From assembly GCF_020783335.1 (NCBI RefSeq), contig NZ_CP086068.1, positions 124,001 to 188,000 on the forward strand: a DNA stretch of 64,000 nucleotides. The letters are read 5' to 3'. The notes under the pieces are model-generated. The model was not told where the DNA came from. It did not search any database and saw nothing but the letters and a program-made list of their open reading frames with translations. The DNA is from Mucilaginibacter daejeonensis (GTDB lineage: Bacteria > Bacteroidota > Bacteroidia > Sphingobacteriales > Sphingobacteriaceae). Position numbers and translations under genes: made by a program. The stretch's first letter is position 1. Every line of letters starts with the position of its first letter. Shown here piece by piece: positions 44,701 through 52,655 of this stretch.

Positions 44701-45469
44701 GATCGGGGCTTTGGTAAAAGAGTATAATAAGATGATCGCCGCGCTGGAGAACAGCGCCAACAGACTGGCCCAATCTGAAAGGGAAAGCGCCTGGCGGGAA
44801 ATGGCCAAGCAGGTGGCTCACGAGATCAAGAACCCGCTTACCCCGCTCAAGCTGGGCTTACAACTGCTTGAGAAATCGTGGAAGGACAAAGATGCCAAGT
44901 TCGATATCAAGTTCGAGCGTTTCAGCAAATCATTTGTGGAGCAGATCGAAAGCTTGTCTAACATCGCTTCTGAGTTCTCGGCTTTTGCCAAGATGCCCGA
45001 TACCAAAATGCAGCCGCTGGATGTGTTCGAGATATTAGGACAGGCCGTGATCATATTCAAGCACATGGATAATGTACGGATCGGTTATGAGGCACCTATT
45101 GGTTCATTCATGATCATGGCCGATCGTGACCAGCTGCTCCGCTGCTTTAATAACCTGCTCAAAAATGCCATTGAGGCTATGCCGCCTGAGCACCAGGGCG
45201 TGGTTGATATCACCTATACGCTGGGCAAGGACTTCGTGCTGCTTAAGATCATGGATAACGGTAACGGCATACCGGAGAACCTGCGCGAAAGGATATTCGA
45301 ACCTAACTTCACTACCAAAAGCTCAGGTACAGGATTGGGCCTCGCCTTTGTGAAGAACTCGATCGAGAATGCCGGTGGCAGGGTATGGTTCGAGACCGCC
45401 ATTGGCGAAGGCACCACGTTCTACCTTAACTTCCCGGCCGCACCGGCCAACGCCACAGCCAAAGCTTAA
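41708..45469 (+). CDS. Large NtrY-like membrane sensor histidine kinase
   Basis: 1253 residues from a TTG start at 41708; the first hydrophobic helix begins at residue 6, so a later start would lose it. About ten membrane segments: one at ~6-26, a cluster at ~208-460 (multi-pass), then ~715-735, ~785-805 and ~945-965. Large extracytoplasmic loops lie between them. A HAMP domain (~965-1015) leads to HisKA with His1038 in QVAHEIKNPLTPLKLGLQ. The ATPase domain follows: NNLLKNAIEAM, MDNGNGIPE, IFEPNFTTK and GTGLGLAFVK. The kinase core is complete. The NPLTPL motif is of the NtrY kind. No response regulator is adjacent, so the target is unknown. Confidence 0.92.
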   Translation: MTNFAKIRILLALLCVSLLLLAVMLHAGHTQQEGFFDSARKLERNLHHKEKYAEELLSGRNFKMLKTLPGNSKLAAKLVDEVTVTNRIWLVTYHNNKLTYWSGIKVVHEDPRKVKEGISFRRESNGYYEAIRKTEGNFTAIAYIFIKNQFGLQNQYLQNTFEKDLVNDENLQVADLADKNVFPIHNRHDQYLFSVKSSDRQNTYGLFNWEMGAWAVLLLSLCLLISSIGNYFIHKKQIWASFGFMAVSLLAIRFVNLYFHFPDLSKHLRLFDPQLYSLNALVPSLGDLCLNILFLFWLVVYIYYNRHKIINYRLGRISSYAVLGGSIATLLLASTGLLYLFRKLVISSNINFDVNNVLTLSVYSMIGVTMACFAFLIFFLLVEILLVIDQHIRVDVKIKLIALLGSIALFTIWSAFDHRFTLFYILWGVIVLIRAYDYRNRHGQLNALSYISIIVICSFVASIKLNYFERIKEHNTRVELVKQLSNGDDAKIRKVFKAVEHRIVKDPLLIRYLHNRKHSDGFLKDHLERSYFDGYLSDYDCKVHEFDQKGEPLAETSKYQLNDFKDMVILSSFKLSDYFYREDDSFGFQSYFAILPVYEGESNLGTVIVELRSKPIHSNSNFPDLLIESDLRPDGRFKDYSYAFYSDGNLLSQSGKYDYDVVNTQLKGQLKHYVFKTTDNNEATEPSWFKRFSRVSHLIYQPSLRKVIVVSRERNIFFNGLTSLTFFFVMLLLFSALVILVAWLWRRVSVVKITEHSVHWHLRWNFENLLYKTRIQFSMIFAVVATLTLVGIITYISIRAQYQEQQDELISNKVTAIAAKFENTFPDDLTAINEQTQVKFANFADNFSADLILFDTSGVPVLSTQPKIYDYGLLGRRMHAKAFVMLKQMHRSLLVNTERIAGLTYKTAYVPIRSGTKRATVAYLQVPYFANEADYLERIGSFLNAMINIYALIFIAIGVFAVLIARQITNPLSFIQHSLSKTIYGKKNEPIKWDRDDEIGALVKEYNKMIAALENSANRLAQSERESAWREMAKQVAHEIKNPLTPLKLGLQLLEKSWKDKDAKFDIKFERFSKSFVEQIESLSNIASEFSAFAKMPDTKMQPLDVFEILGQAVIIFKHMDNVRIGYEAPIGSFMIMADRDQLLRCFNNLLKNAIEAMPPEHQGVVDITYTLGKDFVLLKIMDNGNGIPENLRERIFEPNFTTKSSGTGLGLAFVKNSIENAGGRVWFETAIGEGTTFYLNFPAAPANATAKA

Positions 45470-46797
45470 AACTCGATATGTGCCCTTAACGAGAATACAT
45501 GAACGGGTCCACGATCGCGGTTGTAGGCCGGGTTGGCAATGAATTGATAATCGGGCGTAAGCCAAAAGAAACCTTTATACACATCGGCCTTATAATAAAG
45601 TTCGGCTACTAGCTCGTGAGCGTAGTTCAGTTTGCCATCGCCAATGATGAACCCGTAGCCTCCGGCGGCCAGGTAATCTCGGTGCGGGCCTGATATGCCG
45701 TTACCAACAAAAGCAAGACCTACCTCATCGTTCTTACGCTTCCACGAGGTGCCCTTAAGTACACTACCCAGACTTATGGAACGGTCTATCTCGGTAAAGA
45801 ACCAGGTTTGCGTATGCCCGTCGTTAAAGCTGGCACGAGCGAACACGCCCAGGTCAGGGTTCAGGTTCTGTTCGGCGTTGATGCCGAAGCCCAATTTATG
45901 ATGTCCATAACGGTCGACGGCATCAACATCAGGGGCGGCCGGATTAATACTGACCGCCTCGCGGTAGTTGCCCATTTTTCCGCGATTGTAAAAACCAAGT
46001 AATCTTAACGTACCGTTCTGCCCACCTAATTGATAGCGGCGCTCGTATTCGAGGTTCTGTGTGTAACCTTTGGTTATGCGTTCATCCAATATAGAGCCGT
46101 TAGCAGCAGTAGGCACCATGGTATAAGCATAGCGCAGCGTCCAGTTGGGTTGGCCCAGCTCAGCATAAAGGCCAATGATGTAGCCGCGGGTATTGGCCGG
46201 ATAATCCCATGCGCCGTTGCTCATTAACGACCAGTTCATGAACTGTGAGCGTGGGTCATGGCTAAAGGTATTACCATCAAAAAAATCGGATATACCGAAC
46301 TTACCGGCCGTTACCTGGAAGTAACGCTTGCTTTTACGGCCGGCTAGTTGGTTCTGGTCGTCGGTAACGTTCTCGTATTCGCTGCCCCACTCAAAGCGTT
46401 GGGTCAGGTAAAGGCGGGCTATATAAATGCGCGGATCAGCGCTACCGATCCTGAACGCCTCTCCGTTAGGGAAACCGGCTATACCCAGGGCCTGGCTAAA
46501 GCCTTCGCCACCCGATATCTCGGGGTTAAAGTAAGCCTCAGCGCCTTTCCATAAACGGGCACCCATGAACAAGGTACTGGTGAGTGAACTGGCGGTCTCG
46601 CTGCTTGGAGATAAACTGTTATTGCCTGAATATGCGGCATTGAAGCGAGGCTTGGTTTGGGTGATCACCGTTTGCTGGAAGTGCAGATTCACTCTTTCCT
46701 GCTTTACGGTGTCCTGCTTCACGTTATCCTGGGCAAAGCTTTTAGTAACAGCACCAGCAACAACGCCGATCATCAGCAGTACAGTTCTTTTCATCAT
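45466..46797 (-). CDS. OprB-like carbohydrate-selective porin
   Basis: 443 residues. Signal peptide MMKRTVLLMIGVVAGAVTKSFA. The mature protein is a beta-barrel with many amphipathic strands and a C-terminal aromatic residue (SLRAHIEF). The OprB-type signature is seen as FMGARLWKGAEAYFNPEISG, EAFRIGSADPRIYIARLYL, TAGKFGISDFFDGNTFSHDP and FNWSLMSNGAWDYPANTRG-like segments. Outer-membrane channel for sugars or other small solutes. Its stop codon shares bases with the stop of the histidine-kinase gene (TTAA at 45466-45469). Monocistronic. Confidence 0.85.
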   Translation of the reverse strand: MMKRTVLLMIGVVAGAVTKSFAQDNVKQDTVKQERVNLHFQQTVITQTKPRFNAAYSGNNSLSPSSETASSLTSTLFMGARLWKGAEAYFNPEISGGEGFSQALGIAGFPNGEAFRIGSADPRIYIARLYLTQRFEWGSEYENVTDDQNQLAGRKSKRYFQVTAGKFGISDFFDGNTFSHDPRSQFMNWSLMSNGAWDYPANTRGYIIGLYAELGQPNWTLRYAYTMVPTAANGSILDERITKGYTQNLEYERRYQLGGQNGTLRLLGFYNRGKMGNYREAVSINPAAPDVDAVDRYGHHKLGFGINAEQNLNPDLGVFARASFNDGHTQTWFFTEIDRSISLGSVLKGTSWKRKNDEVGLAFVGNGISGPHRDYLAAGGYGFIIGDGKLNYAHELVAELYYKADVYKGFFWLTPDYQFIANPAYNRDRGPVHVFSLRAHIEF

Positions 46798-46882
46798 TAG
46801 GGAATTTTATGCAAATATATACCCGTTGATGATGTGTACCTGTCTGAGGCAGTGGTTTCTAATCTGTTTTTAATCTTTAGCC

Positions 46883-47536
46883 TTAGCTTTTACCTTCCCA
46901 CTCGGCATAAAATTGCGTGAGGTAGCCCTCCATATACTCGTGGCGTCGCTCGGCCATTTGTTTAGCTGTAGCGGTATTCATCTTATCCTTAAGTAGCAAG
47001 AGCTTCTCGTAAAAGTGATTGATGGTAGGAGCGGTAGCATGCTTGTACTCCTCCTTGCTCATGTTCAGGTTGGGGGCGATATTGGGGTTATAGAGTTCGC
47101 GTCCCTTGAAACCACCGTACGTGAACGCCCGGGCGATACCGATGGCGCCAATAGCATCCAAACGGTCGGCGTCCTGAACTACGGCCAACTCGGGCGAATA
47201 GAATTTTTGTCCATCGAAAGTCGACTTGAACGACATGTGTCTGATGATCAGCTCCACCTGTTCGATGATGACCTCATCGGCACCCTGGCCACGTAAGAAC
47301 TCTATGGCCGTACGCGGACCGATCTCCTCATCACCACCGTTGAATTTGCTATCGGCAATGTCATGCAATAACGCGGCCAGCTCTACCACCAGCATATCGG
47401 CCTGTTCGGTAGCACCTATATGTTTGGCGTTGTTCCAAACGCGCAGGATGTGCCACCAGTCATGGCCGGCCTCGGCATGTTGTAAGGTGCGCTGTACAAA
47501 GGCAGCGGTATCGTCAATAAGTTGTTGAGGGGTCAT
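46883..47536 (-). CDS. HD-domain phosphohydrolase
   Basis: 217 residues, cytoplasmic. The HD domain covers about 20-145. Metal ligands: His in AGHDWWHILRVW, HD at 58-59 in ALLHDIADSK, and Asp in VVQDADRLDAIGA. This arrangement matches the YedJ/YpgQ-type group, some of which hydrolyse nucleoside triphosphates or pyrophosphate. The specific substrate is not readable. It follows the XRE regulator gene by 46 bases on the same strand, but a promoter and inverted repeat lie between them. Confidence 0.88.
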   Translation of the reverse strand: MTPQQLIDDTAAFVQRTLQHAEAGHDWWHILRVWNNAKHIGATEQADMLVVELAALLHDIADSKFNGGDEEIGPRTAIEFLRGQGADEVIIEQVELIIRHMSFKSTFDGQKFYSPELAVVQDADRLDAIGAIGIARAFTYGGFKGRELYNPNIAPNLNMSKEEYKHATAPTINHFYEKLLLLKDKMNTATAKQMAERRHEYMEGYLTQFYAEWEGKS

Positions 47537-47537
47537 A

Positions 47538-47576
47538 AGCTGTTATATTTACGTACGAGCCGCAAATATAACAGCT
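47538..47576 (-). promoter_or_regulatory. Inverted repeat overlapping the -7 box of the HD gene
   Basis: AGCTGTTATATTT (47538-47550) and AAATATAACAGCT (47564-47576) are perfect 13-base arms. On the minus strand the upstream arm with its next base gives TATATTTG (47563-47570), a TAnnTTTG box 26 bases before the ATG. The arrangement suits a repressor site, possibly for the XRE protein next door. Confidence 0.5.
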
Positions 47577-47582
47577 ATTGGT

Positions 47583-47861
47583 TTACCGGGCGTTGCTCAC
47601 TCGTTGATCGCTGATCAGGTGCAGTACCTCGGTACTATCATTCTTGATCAGTTCGACCAGGTCAACCTCCAGGATCTGAGCGATCTGGTACAAACGCTCG
47701 AGGGTTATCTTCGTGTAACCTAATTCGATCTTGCTGTAGGCATTTTGTGATATATCCAGCTTCATGGCCAAATACTCCTGCGTATAATTACGATGTTCTC
47801 TGATCTTGCGGATATTCACAGCTACAGCTTTGATCTTGTTGCCAATCGCTTCCTTCACCAT
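47583..47861 (-). CDS. XRE-family helix-turn-helix regulator
   Basis: 92 residues. A Cro/C1-type HTH spans about 15-70: NIRKIREHRNYTQEYLAMKL, then ISQNAYSKIELGYTKITLER and LYQIAQILEVDLVELI. The N- and C-terminal extensions are short, so it is a DNA-binding domain alone, probably dimeric. Its targets are unknown. Immediately downstream is the HD hydrolase gene, whose promoter carries a 13-base inverted repeat; control of that promoter is a reasonable inference. Confidence 0.9.
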   Translation of the reverse strand: MVKEAIGNKIKAVAVNIRKIREHRNYTQEYLAMKLDISQNAYSKIELGYTKITLERLYQIAQILEVDLVELIKNDSTEVLHLISDQRVSNAR

Positions 47862-47985
47862 TCTCTTTCCTATGATTTATATTATCGGGATCTACGATAA
47901 AAAAGAGCGGGCGGTTTTAAGGTCGAAAGATTTTTAAGGTCAAAAATGTAACAAGGTCTATATGTTAGTTATGCCATATCGCCCA

Positions 47986-48471
47986 TTAGTAGGTGGTAAT
48001 GATGGCTGGTAGCAGGGTGGCCATATCCAACGGTATCGGGTTGCTGGCAAATATAGGCCGGTGAGCCCGGTTAGCATCGGCAGTTGATCTTGCCGTAGCT
48101 GCGGCCTTTGCCGTTGCGGGCGATCGGTCGAGCGTGAACGAGATCACAAAGTCATAGGTCTTCACCTCATCAGGTATCACCCACTTACGGTCCGACCTTT
48201 TCAACGCATCGATGAACGGTAAGGCGATCGAATAGTCATCAGCATAATAGACCACCACCTTTTGGATTGCGCCCTTATCATCGGCCGTGAACTTCAGTAT
48301 GGCAGTGCCTGCGGCATTCTGCTTTTTCAACGCATCGGGGATCACCACGTTATTTTTAAAGAAGGTCATCATCACCTCTTTGCCGCCTTGAAATGGGAAA
48401 GCCATTTGCCGTTGTGCATGGCTTACTAAGGCACACAATACCAACACGGCGATGGATAAAAAACGTTTCAT
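47986..48471 (-). CDS. Secreted protein with TonB-C-like domain
   Basis: 161 residues. Signal peptide MKRFLSIAVLVLCALVSHA. The middle (about 35-115: VIPDALKKQNAAGTAILKFT, DKGAIQKVVVYYADDY, KRSDRKWVIP) resembles the TonB C-terminal fold, but weakly. The C-terminal 45 residues are rich in Ala and Thr and unfamiliar. The ATG follows the TAA of the methyltransferase gene with no base between, so the two are likely co-translated, though no functional link is obvious. Periplasmic, function unknown. Confidence 0.65.
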   Translation of the reverse strand: MKRFLSIAVLVLCALVSHAQRQMAFPFQGGKEVMMTFFKNNVVIPDALKKQNAAGTAILKFTADDKGAIQKVVVYYADDYSIALPFIDALKRSDRKWVIPDEVKTYDFVISFTLDRSPATAKAAATARSTADANRAHRPIFASNPIPLDMATLLPAIITTY

Positions 48472-49650
48472 TTATTCTGTTACTGTTTTGGGTTCGCGTT
48501 TGCTGCCTTCGTAAACGGTGTATTCCAGCAGGCGGCAATCTAACTTGCCGTTATAAAATTCGATGCGGCGGCTGGCTTGCAGGCCTATTTTTTTGGCCAG
48601 GTCAGGGTTGCCGGTAAATACATAGCCGTAATATCCTTTGCATTGCTGCTTTAAAAAGTCGCCAATGCGGGCATAAGTGGCTTCCAGTTTGGTGTGCGTG
48701 CCTAAACGCTCACCATACTCGGGGTTGAACATCACTACACCTTTTTGCTCAGGTACTTCGGTATCTGCAAAATCACAAACAGCAAAGTCGATCAAATGTT
48801 CAACACCTGCCGTGCGGGCGTTCTTACGGGCCACGTCGACCGCATCGTCAGATATATCGGTGGCAATGATCTTAAAGTTGGTCTCTTTCTTGGCCTTATC
48901 CTTCAGCTTACGGCGCTCAACAAAGAAAACCTGCTCATCGTAACCCATCAGGTGCATAAAAGCATAGTTCATTCGGAACAGACCTGGATGTTTATCAGTA
49001 GCCAGCAGGGCAGCCTCGATGGCCAGCGTTCCTGAACCGCACATGGGGTTAATGAAGGTGCTTTTACGATTCCAGGTGGTGGCCATAATGGTAGATGCCG
49101 CCAGTGCCTCCAGCATTGGGGCTTTGCCCGGTATCTTACGGTAGCTGTGTTTGGCCAGGGTCTCGCCCGAGGTATCGATAAAGATCTCGGCACGGTCGTC
49201 TTGCCAGTACAGGTGCAGTACCGCTTTATTGAGTTCAGGACCTGAATTCGGCCTGATGCCTTTTTTTGATTTGATACGATCTACCACGGCATCTTTAACC
49301 TTGACGTTAGCGAACAGTGGCGTGCGAATGTGCTCATTGTTCACATTGGAGGTGATAGAGAAATAGCCTGAAAAGTCGATCAGTTCTTCCCACTCGATCT
49401 GCACCAGTGCATCGTACAGTTGCTGCGGATCTTGCGCCTCAAAGCTTTTGAGCGAATACAGGATCTGGCTGGCGCAGCGCAAATTCAGGTTAAGGGGTAT
49501 ACAGTCATTGACCGAGCCCTGTAGCTCAACGCCGGTCTGGAATGCCCGGGTAATGGTGTAGCCCAGTCCGGTGACCTCCTGTTGAAGATAAGGCGATAAG
49601 CGCTTATTACAGGTGATAATGATCTTACTTTCAGTTTGAAATACTTGCAT
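48472..49650 (-). CDS. THUMP-domain class I RNA methyltransferase (RlmL N-half/Trm14-type)
   Basis: 392 residues from the ATG at 49650; the open frame extends upstream but the family starts with FQTESKIIITCNKRL. The THUMP domain (about 40-160) binds RNA. The methyltransferase domain (about 165-380) has motif I FINPMCGSGTLAIEAALLA and the catalytic motif IV as FNPEYGERLG, the N-P-x-Y of N2-guanine methylases. E. coli RlmL joins this half to an RlmK half; here the protein stops after the first half, like many Bacteroidota homologs. Target probably a guanine of 23S rRNA (inferred). Confidence 0.88.
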   Translation of the reverse strand: MQVFQTESKIIITCNKRLSPYLQQEVTGLGYTITRAFQTGVELQGSVNDCIPLNLNLRCASQILYSLKSFEAQDPQQLYDALVQIEWEELIDFSGYFSITSNVNNEHIRTPLFANVKVKDAVVDRIKSKKGIRPNSGPELNKAVLHLYWQDDRAEIFIDTSGETLAKHSYRKIPGKAPMLEALAASTIMATTWNRKSTFINPMCGSGTLAIEAALLATDKHPGLFRMNYAFMHLMGYDEQVFFVERRKLKDKAKKETNFKIIATDISDDAVDVARKNARTAGVEHLIDFAVCDFADTEVPEQKGVVMFNPEYGERLGTHTKLEATYARIGDFLKQQCKGYYGYVFTGNPDLAKKIGLQASRRIEFYNGKLDCRLLEYTVYEGSKREPKTVTE

Positions 49651-49658
49651 GTTGAGGG

Positions 49659-49666
49659 CAAATTTA
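49659..49666 (-). promoter_or_regulatory. Candidate -7 box for the methyltransferase gene
   Basis: On the minus strand TAAATTTG fits TAnnTTTG. It is only 8 bases before the ATG at 49650, so the transcript would be nearly leaderless. Confidence 0.3.
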
Positions 49667-49729
49667 ACAATTAAAAAAATGCCTGATTTACGATCGTAAC
49701 TATTAACTTTACGTTTTATAAGCAAAGTT

Positions 49730-50092
49730 ATGGATATTAAAGGCAAAGTACACGAAGTATCTCCGACACAGCAAGTTACTGAGTCGTTAAAAAAGAGAGA
49801 GTTGATCGTAGAATATATAGAGAACCCTCAATACCCTGAATACATCAAATTTGAAGCTATTCAGGATCGTTGTAACCTGCTGGATAATGTACGTGTTGGC
49901 GACGATGTGGAAGTGTTCTTTAACCTGCGCGGCCGTCCATGGACCGACAAGACCGGCAAGAAAAGCTACTTCAACTCATTACAATTATGGAAACTGAACG
50001 TATTGAGCGGTGGCGCAGCAGCTGCAACTCCTCAATATGCTCCTCCGGTTGATATTAATTCAGCACCTGATGATGACGATCTTCCGTTCTAA
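49730..50092 (+). CDS. DUF3127 protein, OB-fold-like single-strand-binding-type
   Basis: 120 residues, cytoplasmic. DUF3127 is found mainly in Bacteroidota. The body (about 3-92: DIKGKVHEVSPTQQVTESLK, KFEAIQDRCNLLDNVRVGDD, VFFNLRGRPW, YFNSLQLWKL) looks like an OB fold. The tail is flexible and ends in DDDDLPF, an acidic tip with final Phe as in SSB proteins, which use such tips to recruit partners. Together these hint at nucleic-acid binding, but this is inference. Divergent from the methyltransferase gene; followed by a very long palindromic terminator. Confidence 0.88.
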   Translation: MDIKGKVHEVSPTQQVTESLKKRELIVEYIENPQYPEYIKFEAIQDRCNLLDNVRVGDDVEVFFNLRGRPWTDKTGKKSYFNSLQLWKLNVLSGGAAAATPQYAPPVDINSAPDDDDLPF

Positions 50093-50106
50093 AGATCAGG
50101 ATAGAT

Positions 50107-50155
50107 ATTAAAACAAGAAAAGCCGTTCAATCTGAACGGCTTTTCTTGTTTTAAT
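50107..50155. terminator. Two-way terminator with 23-bp perfect arms
   Basis: The left arm 50107-50129 begins ATTAAAACAAG and ends GCCGTTCA; the right arm 50133-50155 is its exact complement around the loop ATC. T runs lie on both sides of the GC core. Confidence 0.92.
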
Positions 50156-50186
50156 ATGATCTTGCTTTGGTCTTCTGCTGTCCTTC

Positions 50187-50206
50187 ATGCTGATATACAT
50201 CAGCAT
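50187..50206. repeat. Single REP-like palindrome
   Basis: ATGCTGAT-ATAC-ATCAGCAT, preceded by TCCTTC and followed by GACACCGGG. It resembles the b module (ATGCCGATATGCATCGGCAT) of the tandem array near 61,200. Confidence 0.6.
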
Positions 50207-50231
50207 GACACCGGGGTGGGCCTATGAAGGG

Positions 50232-50795
50232 TTACGACCTCAAAAAGTCGCCTACCAATTGCTCGGCTTCGGCACAGGCGGTAGCCAGCTCGTAATTCTT
50301 TAGGATCACGTCGAAGCGGGGGGCGTAGTTCAGCTCTTTTTCGGCTTTCTCAAAACGCTCGGCCAGTTTTTCCTGGCTATCGGTACCACGGCCGGTGAGG
50401 CGTTCTTTCAGCACTTCTAACGATGGTGGCTGAACAAAGATGGCCAGGGCCTGCTCTTCGTACTTACGTTTCAGATGAAGTCCGCCTTCCACGTCGATAT
50501 CAAAGATCACCGTTTTGCCTTTGGCCCAAATGCGCTCGATCTCCTGGCGCAGGGTGCCGTAAAAGGTACCGCTGTACACTTCCTCGAACTCTACGAACTG
50601 TTTCTTAGCGATCCTGTGCAGGAACTCTTCCTTGCTAATGAAGTAGTAATCTTTACCATCCTCTTCATCGCCACGAGCCAAACGGGTGGTGGCCGATATA
50701 GAGAATTCCAGCTCAGGGAACTTGCCCAGCAGATGGTGTACGATGGTGGTCTTGCCTGCGCCCGACGGAGCAGAGAATATAAGCAGTTTGCCCAT
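50232..50795 (-). CDS. gmk: Guanylate kinase
   Basis: 187 residues. Gmk phosphorylates GMP to GDP with ATP. The P-loop is SAPSGAGKTTIVHHLL near the N-terminus. GMP-binding residues lie in EFSISATTRLARGDEEDGKDY, followed by FVEFEEVYSGTFYGTL and the base-binding VIFDIDVEGGLHLK. The lid with its arginines is LKERLTGRGTDSQEKLAERF. All motifs and the length fit. It follows yicC on the same strand, a conserved gene order in many bacteria. Confidence 0.97.
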   Translation of the reverse strand: MGKLLIFSAPSGAGKTTIVHHLLGKFPELEFSISATTRLARGDEEDGKDYYFISKEEFLHRIAKKQFVEFEEVYSGTFYGTLRQEIERIWAKGKTVIFDIDVEGGLHLKRKYEEQALAIFVQPPSLEVLKERLTGRGTDSQEKLAERFEKAEKELNYAPRFDVILKNYELATACAEAEQLVGDFLRS

Positions 50796-50901
50796 TTGTG
50801 TTGGTGAGTAGTTGAATAGTGAGTAGTGAATGGTGAGTATTTGAACTGGAGAACTATTTATTCAACCAATTGACCACTCACTATTCACTGATCACTACTC
50901 C
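50796..50901. repeat. Inverted short-repeat spacer between yicC and gmk
   Basis: The spacer contains GTGAGTAGT, GTGAGTAGTGAATGGTGAG and, inverted, CCACTCACTATTCACTGATCACTACTC. Together they can fold into a long imperfect stem in the transcript between yicC and gmk. A similar piece (TTATTCAACCACTCACTGATC) lies at about 6370-6390. Confidence 0.5.
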
Positions 50902-51777
50902 CTATAAAACATTCAATAATTGTTCTTTGATCTTTTCCAGTTCCTCTTTCATGCCTACCACCAGTTTTTGCATGGCGGCATCATTGGCTTTTGAGCCAAG
51001 GGTATTGATCTCGCGACCGATCTCTTGCGAGATGAAGCCCAGCTTTTTGCCATTGGCGTCGGCGCCTTGCAGGGTCTCTAAAAAGTAGTTGCAATGTGTT
51101 CTTAAACGTACCTTTTCTTCGGTAACATCCAGTTTATCTATATAATAGATCAGTTCCTGCTCAAAGCGGTTCTGATCAATGGTGTCGGCACCCACGGCAT
51201 CGGCCAGGTACTGGTTCAGGCGTTCGCGGATCACCGGGATGCGCTTAGGCTCCTCGATCTCTACTTGGTCAAGATTTTTTAAGATGATATTGATGCGGTT
51301 AGATACTTCCTGCTGTAAAACAGCGCCTTCATCGCCTCTAAACTGCTGAAAGTTGGCCAACGCTTGTTGAAAGGTCTTCTCCACCAGTTTCCATTCCTCT
51401 TCAGATATGGTATCCTCAGTGTATTTGACCACCTCGGGAAGGCCAAGAGCTAATTGCATCAGGTTGCCGGTAGTTTCGTCCAGTTCGGTGCTAACGGCTT
51501 TAAGTTGCTCGTAGTAGTGCTTTAGTAGGGTGGCATCGATACTGGCCGCTTTTACCGCCGAGCCGCTTTGCTCTACGTTGATGCTGAGGTTCACCTTACC
51601 ACGCTCGATCTGCTTGTTGCACTCGGTACGCAGTTGAAACTCTTTTTCGGAGAAAGCTTTGGGGATACGCAATGAAAGCTCGAGGAACTTGCTGTTCAGC
51701 GATTTTATCTCAACGGTGTACTTGGTGTTGCCTGAATCGTGAACGGCGATACCATAACCGGTCATGGATCTTATCAT
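50902..51777 (-). CDS. yicC: YicC-family endoribonuclease
   Basis: 291 residues from the ATG at 51777 (a TTG two codons earlier is also in frame). YicC/YloC proteins are cytoplasmic oligomeric RNases linked to small-RNA turnover in E. coli. The signature start MIRSMTGYG, the central EIKSLNSKFLELSLRIP and the C-terminal GREINTLGSKANDAAMQ are present. The middle is a long helical region (about 90-215). Upstream partner of gmk, with 106 bases between. Confidence 0.93.
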   Translation of the reverse strand: MIRSMTGYGIAVHDSGNTKYTVEIKSLNSKFLELSLRIPKAFSEKEFQLRTECNKQIERGKVNLSINVEQSGSAVKAASIDATLLKHYYEQLKAVSTELDETTGNLMQLALGLPEVVKYTEDTISEEEWKLVEKTFQQALANFQQFRGDEGAVLQQEVSNRINIILKNLDQVEIEEPKRIPVIRERLNQYLADAVGADTIDQNRFEQELIYYIDKLDVTEEKVRLRTHCNYFLETLQGADANGKKLGFISQEIGREINTLGSKANDAAMQKLVVGMKEELEKIKEQLLNVL

Positions 51778-51878
51778 GCGCAAAGATAGCCTTTTTTTGC
51801 CGAACCCCGAACCTTGCCCGCTTACATAGTTGAATAACAGCTACCTGCGCAGGCACTAACCTTAACTTTTTTTAACAG

Positions 51879-52655
51879 ATGGCCGGCACTATTATGAGTA
51901 ACTTTACCGTTCCAATAAATACTGTGTTCAGATCAACAATAACATACTTAGGCGGCTTGCTGCTTTGCCTCATCGCCATTACTACATCGGGCCAAACGCA
52001 ATTGCAGGTAACGGGTATCACGTATAATAACAAAACGTCGGGCCGGGTGGCACAGGTGAACATCACTAACCTGCAACGGCAAAGTATGGCCATCAGTAAT
52101 GATCAGGGTACTTTTTCTATTGGCGCGGCTGTGAACGATACGCTTTTATTTAGTAAGGTGGGCTTTACCGAGCAACGCCTTGTTGTGAAGGATGCACAGA
52201 TGCTGGTGTTCATGGTACCTGCCCAACAGTTACAAGATGTGATCGTGCGGGCAAAGACCAAACAACAGGAGCAGCATGAAACCATGGACGCTTACCGCAG
52301 CAAAGGTATTTACTATGATGGCAAACCCCCGGTACTATCGTTCCTGGCATCGCCGTTGACCGGTTTGTACGAGCTATTTGGTAAGGAGCCGGGCCGCGCT
52401 CGCCATTTTGCACAGGTGATGAAGCGCGAGAACCAGCAGACCGAGATCAACAAGCGCTACTCGCGCGAGTTAGTGAAACGCGTGACCAAGCTGCCCGATA
52501 ATGAGGTAAGCATCTTTATGCTGGCCTACACTCCGCCATATCCCGAAATGCTCAAGTGGAACGATTACGAAATGATCCAATTCATTAACCGATCGATGCG
52601 TGGCTATATGGCCAAGCGGCCCGAAACTTCATTGACCGGAACTTCCAAAGATTAG
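51879..52655 (+). CDS. Secreted protein with carboxypeptidase regulatory-like domain
   Basis: 258 residues. A hydrophobic signal lies at about 20-38 (LGGLLLCLIAITTSGQ); an ATG five codons in is an alternative start. The CarboxypepD_reg-like domain covers about 42-115: VTGITYNNKTSGRVAQVNIT, DQGTFSIGAAVNDTLLFSKV and GFTEQRLVV, ending with LQDVIVRA, which resembles a TonB-box start, but no plug follows. The C-terminal half (YRSKGIYYDGKPPVLSFLAS, then GKEPGRARHFAQVM) is helical and resembles the protein at 2950-3603. Probably periplasmic. Its stop overlaps the stop of the convergent lipoprotein gene. Confidence 0.75.
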   Translation: MAGTIMSNFTVPINTVFRSTITYLGGLLLCLIAITTSGQTQLQVTGITYNNKTSGRVAQVNITNLQRQSMAISNDQGTFSIGAAVNDTLLFSKVGFTEQRLVVKDAQMLVFMVPAQQLQDVIVRAKTKQQEQHETMDAYRSKGIYYDGKPPVLSFLASPLTGLYELFGKEPGRARHFAQVMKRENQQTEINKRYSRELVKRVTKLPDNEVSIFMLAYTPPYPEMLKWNDYEMIQFINRSMRGYMAKRPETSLTGTSKD

